From: Rohdeia sp044358925
GTDB taxonomy: Bacteria; Planctomycetota; UBA1135; GCA-002686595
DNA length: 10,206 bases
Assembly: GCA_044358925.1 (NCBI GenBank)
Contig: JBIKNC010000163.1
Span: forward strand, 1 to 10,206
Reading direction: 5' to 3'
Shown: positions 7,215 to 10,206 of the stretch, in pieces
Layout of the letters: each line of letters begins with the position of its first letter
Position numbering within the stretch: the stretch's first letter is position 1
Made by a program: the position numbers and the translations under genes
Notes under the pieces: model-generated
Databases searched by the model: none
What the model saw: the letters and a program-made list of their open reading frames with translations, nothing else
Told to the model about the DNA's origin: nothing

Positions 7215-8516
7215 TCACTCGTCGGGCGTTCCGTCCATCGCGGTCGTGTTCGAACTCGGCCCGTTCGCGGCGCGCGAATCGCCCTCGTCGACCAACCACA
7301 CACAGCGACCGGAGTCGGTGCGCGCGGCGACGAGCAGCCCGCGTTCGGTCCCGGGACCGGCCAGGCGGCGTTCGAGTTCGTCGGCCGACTCGGCCAGGCC
7401 GCGCGCGAGCACACGCACCGGTCCGATGCCGTGCTCGCCGAGCATGCGCCGCACCGCCTTGCGGTCCAGTTTGCATGCGGCGCGCACCGCGAGGTCGCGC
7501 AGTCCCGGCTGTCCGGCCGGAGCGTCGCCGCCGACGAAACCGATGCCCGATCCGAGCGGCGCGAGGCCCGCGGCGCGTGCGATCGGACCGAGCAGGCCCG
7601 ACGTCACGAGCGCCGGGTCGGGCGCGGCGATGGAGCGCACCGCGAGCGGATCCGCGACCGGCTGCGCGTCGTCCGCGCGTTCCAGTGCGCCGACGTGGCG
7701 CGCGAGTTCGGTGCCGTCGCGTGCGAGCAGGACGACTTCGCGCTGGGCGAGCGGCGCGAGCGCGCCGGTCCACAGGCACAGCTCGGCCAGTTCGCCGGCG
7801 CGGCTCACCCAGGTCCAGGCGAACGGCAGCCCGCGCGGCAGTCGACCTTCGAGTTCCTCGGGCCGCGCGGCCGGCGCGAGCTTCACGCAGCTCCCCGCGA
7901 AACGCGCGAGAACGGCCGCCAATCGCCCGAACGGCGGCGCCCACGCTTCCGGGTCGAGCGTGCGTTTGCCGCCCGAGCGCCGACTCGGATCGACGACCAG
8001 CAGGCGCCGCTCGAGGTCGGCGAATGGCGGGGCGAGCACGTCGGCCACCAACACGTGCGCCGCCGTGACGTGCGCCCCGGCCACACTCGCACCGGCGACG
8101 CTCCACACCTCGAGGTTCCTGCGCGCACAGCGCACCGACTCGAGGTCCAAGTCCGCGCCGAGAACCGTCGCACCGGCCCTGGCCAGCTCGGCCACCTCGC
8201 CTCCAAGCCCACAGGTGCCGTCGAGCACCGCGAAGCCCCGCTCGCGCGCCAGCGCCGCGACCCGCCGCGCGCGCCAGGCCGCGACGTGCGGATGCGTCGA
8301 CTGTTCGAGCCCGCTCGCCGTCAGCCACAGCCGCTCCGCACCCGCGAACTTCGTCGCCGCACGCTCGCGCAACGCGATCAACTCCGCCGCGCGCGCGGCC
8401 TCGTCGTTCGGCAGGAAGCGCCGCAGCCAGGCCGCGCGCGCCAACGCCTCGGTCGGGGGCGTGCCTTCCCGTTCGACGAGCCGATCGAGCCGCTCCTTCT
8501 CGCTGGTGGGACGCAC
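7215..8516 (-). CDS. Class I SAM-dependent methyltransferase with C-terminal THUMP-like domain
   Basis: A 433-residue predicted cytoplasmic methyltransferase. An N-terminal helical part (about 20-90) contains LRERAATKF and LTASGLEQST, a pattern seen in THUMP-like-domain methyltransferases. The Rossmann domain has motif I LDGTCGLGGEVAELA at 98-112, the acidic motif II Asp122 in GADLDLESVRCARRN, and VVDPSRR at 174-180, resembling the DPxRR of the family. The C-terminal region (about 338-410), with CKLDRKAVRRML, GIGPVRVLARG and RGLLVAART, matches the THUMP-like module. The substrate is unknown; RNA is suspected from the domain. The GTG at 8516 is taken as start because the conserved region begins soon after and the frame upstream becomes non-protein-like; no Shine-Dalgarno sequence is seen, so a start shift is possible. 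Its stop abuts the flippase start, making it the promoter-proximal gene of the minus-strand chain, though no functional link to polysaccharide is evident. Confidence 0.85.
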   Translation of the reverse strand: MRPTSEKERLDRLVEREGTPPTEALARAAWLRRFLPNDEAARAAELIALRERAATKFAGAERLWLTASGLEQSTHPHVAAWRARRVAALARERGFAVLDGTCGLGGEVAELARAGATVLGADLDLESVRCARRNLEVWSVAGASVAGAHVTAAHVLVADVLAPPFADLERRLLVVDPSRRSGGKRTLDPEAWAPPFGRLAAVLARFAGSCVKLAPAARPEELEGRLPRGLPFAWTWVSRAGELAELCLWTGALAPLAQREVVLLARDGTELARHVGALERADDAQPVADPLAVRSIAAPDPALVTSGLLGPIARAAGLAPLGSGIGFVGGDAPAGQPGLRDLAVRAACKLDRKAVRRMLGEHGIGPVRVLARGLAESADELERRLAGPGTERGLLVAARTDSGRCVWLVDEGDSRAANGPSSNTTAMDGTPDE

Positions 8517-8763
8517 AGCGCGATTGTGGACACTTTCGCGTCCGACGCGCAGTCCCAGTCCTTGGAAGCAGTCCCGCTCTCGGATACACCGAGCCTTCCC
8601 GGATCCGACACGTGAGACGCACCGCAGCCCGTGTGCGTCGCACTCGCGGGTCCGCCGAGACCGACGCAGGCCGAGTTCGGCCGCCGCACATCCCCCCCGA
8701 CCGCGTGCGGGCCCCCCCCCTGACGGGAGCGGGCGTCGGCTCTTCAGCTTCACGTTCAAACCC

Positions 8764-8779
8764 GCCCGCCTTCGCGGGC
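8764..8779 (+). promoter_or_regulatory. Leader hairpin just upstream of the response-regulator ribosome binding site
   Basis: Bases 8764-8769 (GCCCGC) pair perfectly with 8774-8779 (GCGGGC) around a CTTC loop. The hairpin ends two bases before the Shine-Dalgarno sequence at 8782, so it would lie in the 5' leader of the regulator mRNA if transcription starts upstream. A role in mRNA stability or translation is only inferred; there is no T-run, so it is not a classical terminator. Confidence 0.35.
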
Positions 8780-8781
8780 CC

Positions 8782-8787
8782 AGGGAG
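8782..8787 (+). promoter_or_regulatory. Ribosome binding site deciding the GTG start of the response regulator
   Basis: AGGGAG lies 8 bases before the GTG at 8796. This, together with the receiver-domain beta-1 strand beginning immediately after (GRILVIEDE), fixes the start although the codon is not ATG. Confidence 0.75.
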
Positions 8788-8795
8788 ATCTCGCC

Positions 8796-10206
8796 GTGGG
8801 ACGCATTCTTGTCATCGAGGACGAGCCGGGAACCCAGCTCCTCTTGCAGAGCCGCCTCCACGACCTCGGCCACGAGGTCGTCACGTCGCCCACCGGAGCG
8901 AACGGCCTCATGGAGGCCCGCTCCGAGTCGTTCGACCTCTTCATCGTCGACATCCACCTCGGATCGGGCATCGACGGCTACGAAGTCTGCCGCCGCCTGA
9001 AGGCGATGCCGCACACGCACGGCGTGCCGGTCGTGCTCGTCAGCGCGAACGTCAAAGGGCGCGAAGAGCTGCACCGCGGCTACGACGCCGGCTGCGAGTC
9101 GTTCCTCATCAAGGGCGACATGACGCTGCTCGAAGACGTCGTGCGCGCGATGTTGCGCACGAAGGCGCTGCAGGACGACCTGTCGATGCAGAACCGTCTG
9201 CTCGACGAACACAACCGCCGCCTGCAGGAAGAGCGTCGCCGCGGCGCCGATCTCGAGAGCGCGCTGCGCGACCAACCGGCCGGCGTCGGTGCGCTGAAGG
9301 ACCTCGCGCTCGGTCGTGCGGAAGCGCTGCTGCTCGTCGACGCGGAAGGTGTGGTCACGCTGGTCGACCGCGGCTCGCGCGAGCTGTTCGGCCGCGAAGT
9401 CGAAGGCAAGAACCTCGGCAAGCTGGCGGTCGGCACCGGCCTCGAAGCGTTCGTGCGCGACGCGCGCACCGAACCGCGCGAAGGCTTCCGTCTCGACCTC
9501 GCGGTGAGCGGCTCGCCCGACCGCCGCAGCCTCACGGCCAACGTCATTCCGCTCGTGCCGCGCCCCGGCCACGCGGACCGCGGCTTCAAGATCGTGCTCC
9601 TGTCCGACGCGTCGCGCCGCAAGGTCGCGGCCGAGATGCTGCGCCTGCAAGAACAAGGCACGCCGCGCCGCGAACTCGGGCCGCTCATCGAGGCCGCGCG
9701 TCACGCGTTCCACCCGAGTTCGTTGCTCGGCGTGAGCCCGCAGATGGTCGACCTGCGCGCGGAATTGTTGCGCCTCGCGCCGCTCGACACGCCCGTCGTG
9801 ATCGTCGGCGAACACGGCAGCGGTCGCCAACGCGCCGCTCGCGCGCTGCACTTCGGCGAGAACCGTTCGGGTCCGTTCGTGCCGGTCTCGTGCGGCGCGC
9901 TCGACGCGGAGTCGCTGCGCCAAGAGCTCATCGGCTACGTCAAAGGCGCCTTCCCCGACGCCCTCGCCGACAGCCCGGGCCTGTTCGAACAAGCCCACCG
10001 CGGCACGCTCTTCCTCGACGACGTCACGTCGATCCCAATCGAAGTGCAGGCGCTGCTGGTCGACTTCCTCGAGCGCGGTGAAGTCACGCGCCTCGGCGGC
10101 AAACGCGTCGAACGTCCGAAGGTGCGCGTCGTCGCGGCCGCCGGCTACGAACTCGAACGCGCGCTCGAAGACGGAACACTGTCGCGCGAGTTCCACCGCT
10201 TCCTCG
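8796..10206 (+). CDS. Response regulator: receiver, coiled coil, PAS-like, and degenerate sigma-54-activator AAA+ domain (3' end outside window)
   Basis: The 470 visible residues are open at the right edge. The receiver domain (1-120) looks functional: acidic pocket E8/D9, phospho-acceptor D52 in LFIVDIHL, S83 in LVSAN, and K106. A charged probable coiled coil follows (about 122-158), then a PAS-like region (about 166-275). From about 309 an NtrC-type AAA+ domain is recognisable (LLGVSPQM, GPFVPVSCGAL, GLFEQAHRGTLFLDDV) but its key motifs are altered. Walker A is GEHGSGRQ (338-345), with Arg344 in place of the ATP-binding Lys. The sigma-54 contact loop GAFTGA is GAFPDA (384-389). Walker B ends DD (408-409) where DE is usual. 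Sensor I ATN is AAG (448-450). The SREFHRFL at 463-470 still resembles the FRxDLyyRL arginine-finger region. Whether a DNA-binding domain follows is not visible. The cognate histidine kinase is not in the window. It probably does not act as a normal sigma-54 activator. Confidence 0.9.
   Translation, partial: MGRILVIEDEPGTQLLLQSRLHDLGHEVVTSPTGANGLMEARSESFDLFIVDIHLGSGIDGYEVCRRLKAMPHTHGVPVVLVSANVKGREELHRGYDAGCESFLIKGDMTLLEDVVRAMLRTKALQDDLSMQNRLLDEHNRRLQEERRRGADLESALRDQPAGVGALKDLALGRAEALLLVDAEGVVTLVDRGSRELFGREVEGKNLGKLAVGTGLEAFVRDARTEPREGFRLDLAVSGSPDRRSLTANVIPLVPRPGHADRGFKIVLLSDASRRKVAAEMLRLQEQGTPRRELGPLIEAARHAFHPSSLLGVSPQMVDLRAELLRLAPLDTPVVIVGEHGSGRQRAARALHFGENRSGPFVPVSCGALDAESLRQELIGYVKGAFPDALADSPGLFEQAHRGTLFLDDVTSIPIEVQALLVDFLERGEVTRLGGKRVERPKVRVVAAAGYELERALEDGTLSREFHRFL

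Larger units (their letters stand above)
8517..8795. promoter_or_regulatory. Divergent intergenic region with poly-C tracts
   Basis: These 279 bases separate the divergently transcribed methyltransferase and response regulator genes and should contain both promoters. I could not identify convincing -35/-10 boxes, nor a TGGCAC-N5-TTGC sigma-54 site, on either strand. Notable content is a run of seven C (8692-8698) and one of nine C (8712-8720). No coding frame here is credible. Confidence 0.5.

Noticed and set aside
6597..8615. 672-codon plus-strand open frames antisense to the flippase and methyltransferase
   Set aside because: Two overlapping frames of biased composition with no recognisable domain; shadows.
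6469..8691. 740-codon open frame on the minus strand
   Set aside because: Arg/Ala/Gly-rich shadow in another frame of the flippase and methyltransferase genes, both of which have recognisable domains in their own frames.
8612..10081. 489-codon plus-strand open frame across the regulator
   Set aside because: Its product is Arg/Pro/Ala-rich, while the frame starting at GTG 8796 encodes a clear receiver and AAA+ domain over the same bases.
8517..10196. Upstream part of the 993-codon minus-strand open frame containing the methyltransferase
   Set aside because: Beyond the GTG at 8516 the frame is antisense to the response regulator and has shadow-type composition; not a large fusion protein.
1..10206. 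tRNA or rRNA genes, insertion sequences, CRISPR arrays
   Set aside because: No cloverleaf, rRNA-like segment, transposase frame or regularly spaced repeats were recognised on reading both strands.

Overview
The window is very GC-rich (my estimate is about 70%) and is coding almost throughout. It carries a lipoprotein with a lipobox, a polysaccharide flippase, an O-acyltransferase pair and a two-component response regulator with a sigma-54-activator-like domain. This fits a free-living Gram-negative bacterium. Planctomycetota or a similar high-GC group is my guess, but no marker gene fixes the taxon.

Layout: bases 1-119 hold a strong inverted repeat (probable terminator) and a short perfect palindrome. 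Seven genes then lie on the minus strand. In transcription order they are: a THUMP-like SAM methyltransferase (8516-7215), a Wzx-type flippase (7214-5526), an SGNH-hydrolase-like membrane-anchored protein (5529-4429), an MBOAT/AlgI-type O-acyltransferase (4432-3038), PnuC (3027-2479), NadR (2482-1475), and, after a 206-base gap, a DUF4097-type lipoprotein (1268-120). The first six are chained by abutting or 4-base overlapping stop/start codons and one 10-base gap, so they very probably form one transcript. On the plus strand, across a 279-base divergent intergenic region, a response regulator starts at 8796 and runs off the right edge.

How the genes work together: the flippase, SGNH protein and MBOAT form a module for exporting and O-acylating a surface polysaccharide. 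PnuC imports nicotinamide riboside, and NadR phosphorylates and adenylylates it to NAD, so those two form a complete salvage route. Coupling NAD salvage to polysaccharide acylation is unusual and may be only genomic convenience.

The most noteworthy item is the plus-strand regulator. It has an intact receiver domain, a PAS-like region and an NtrC-type AAA+ domain in which the Walker A lysine, the GAFTGA sigma-54 contact loop and the sensor I Thr-Asn are all replaced. It looks like a pseudo-ATPase derivative of a sigma-54 activator.
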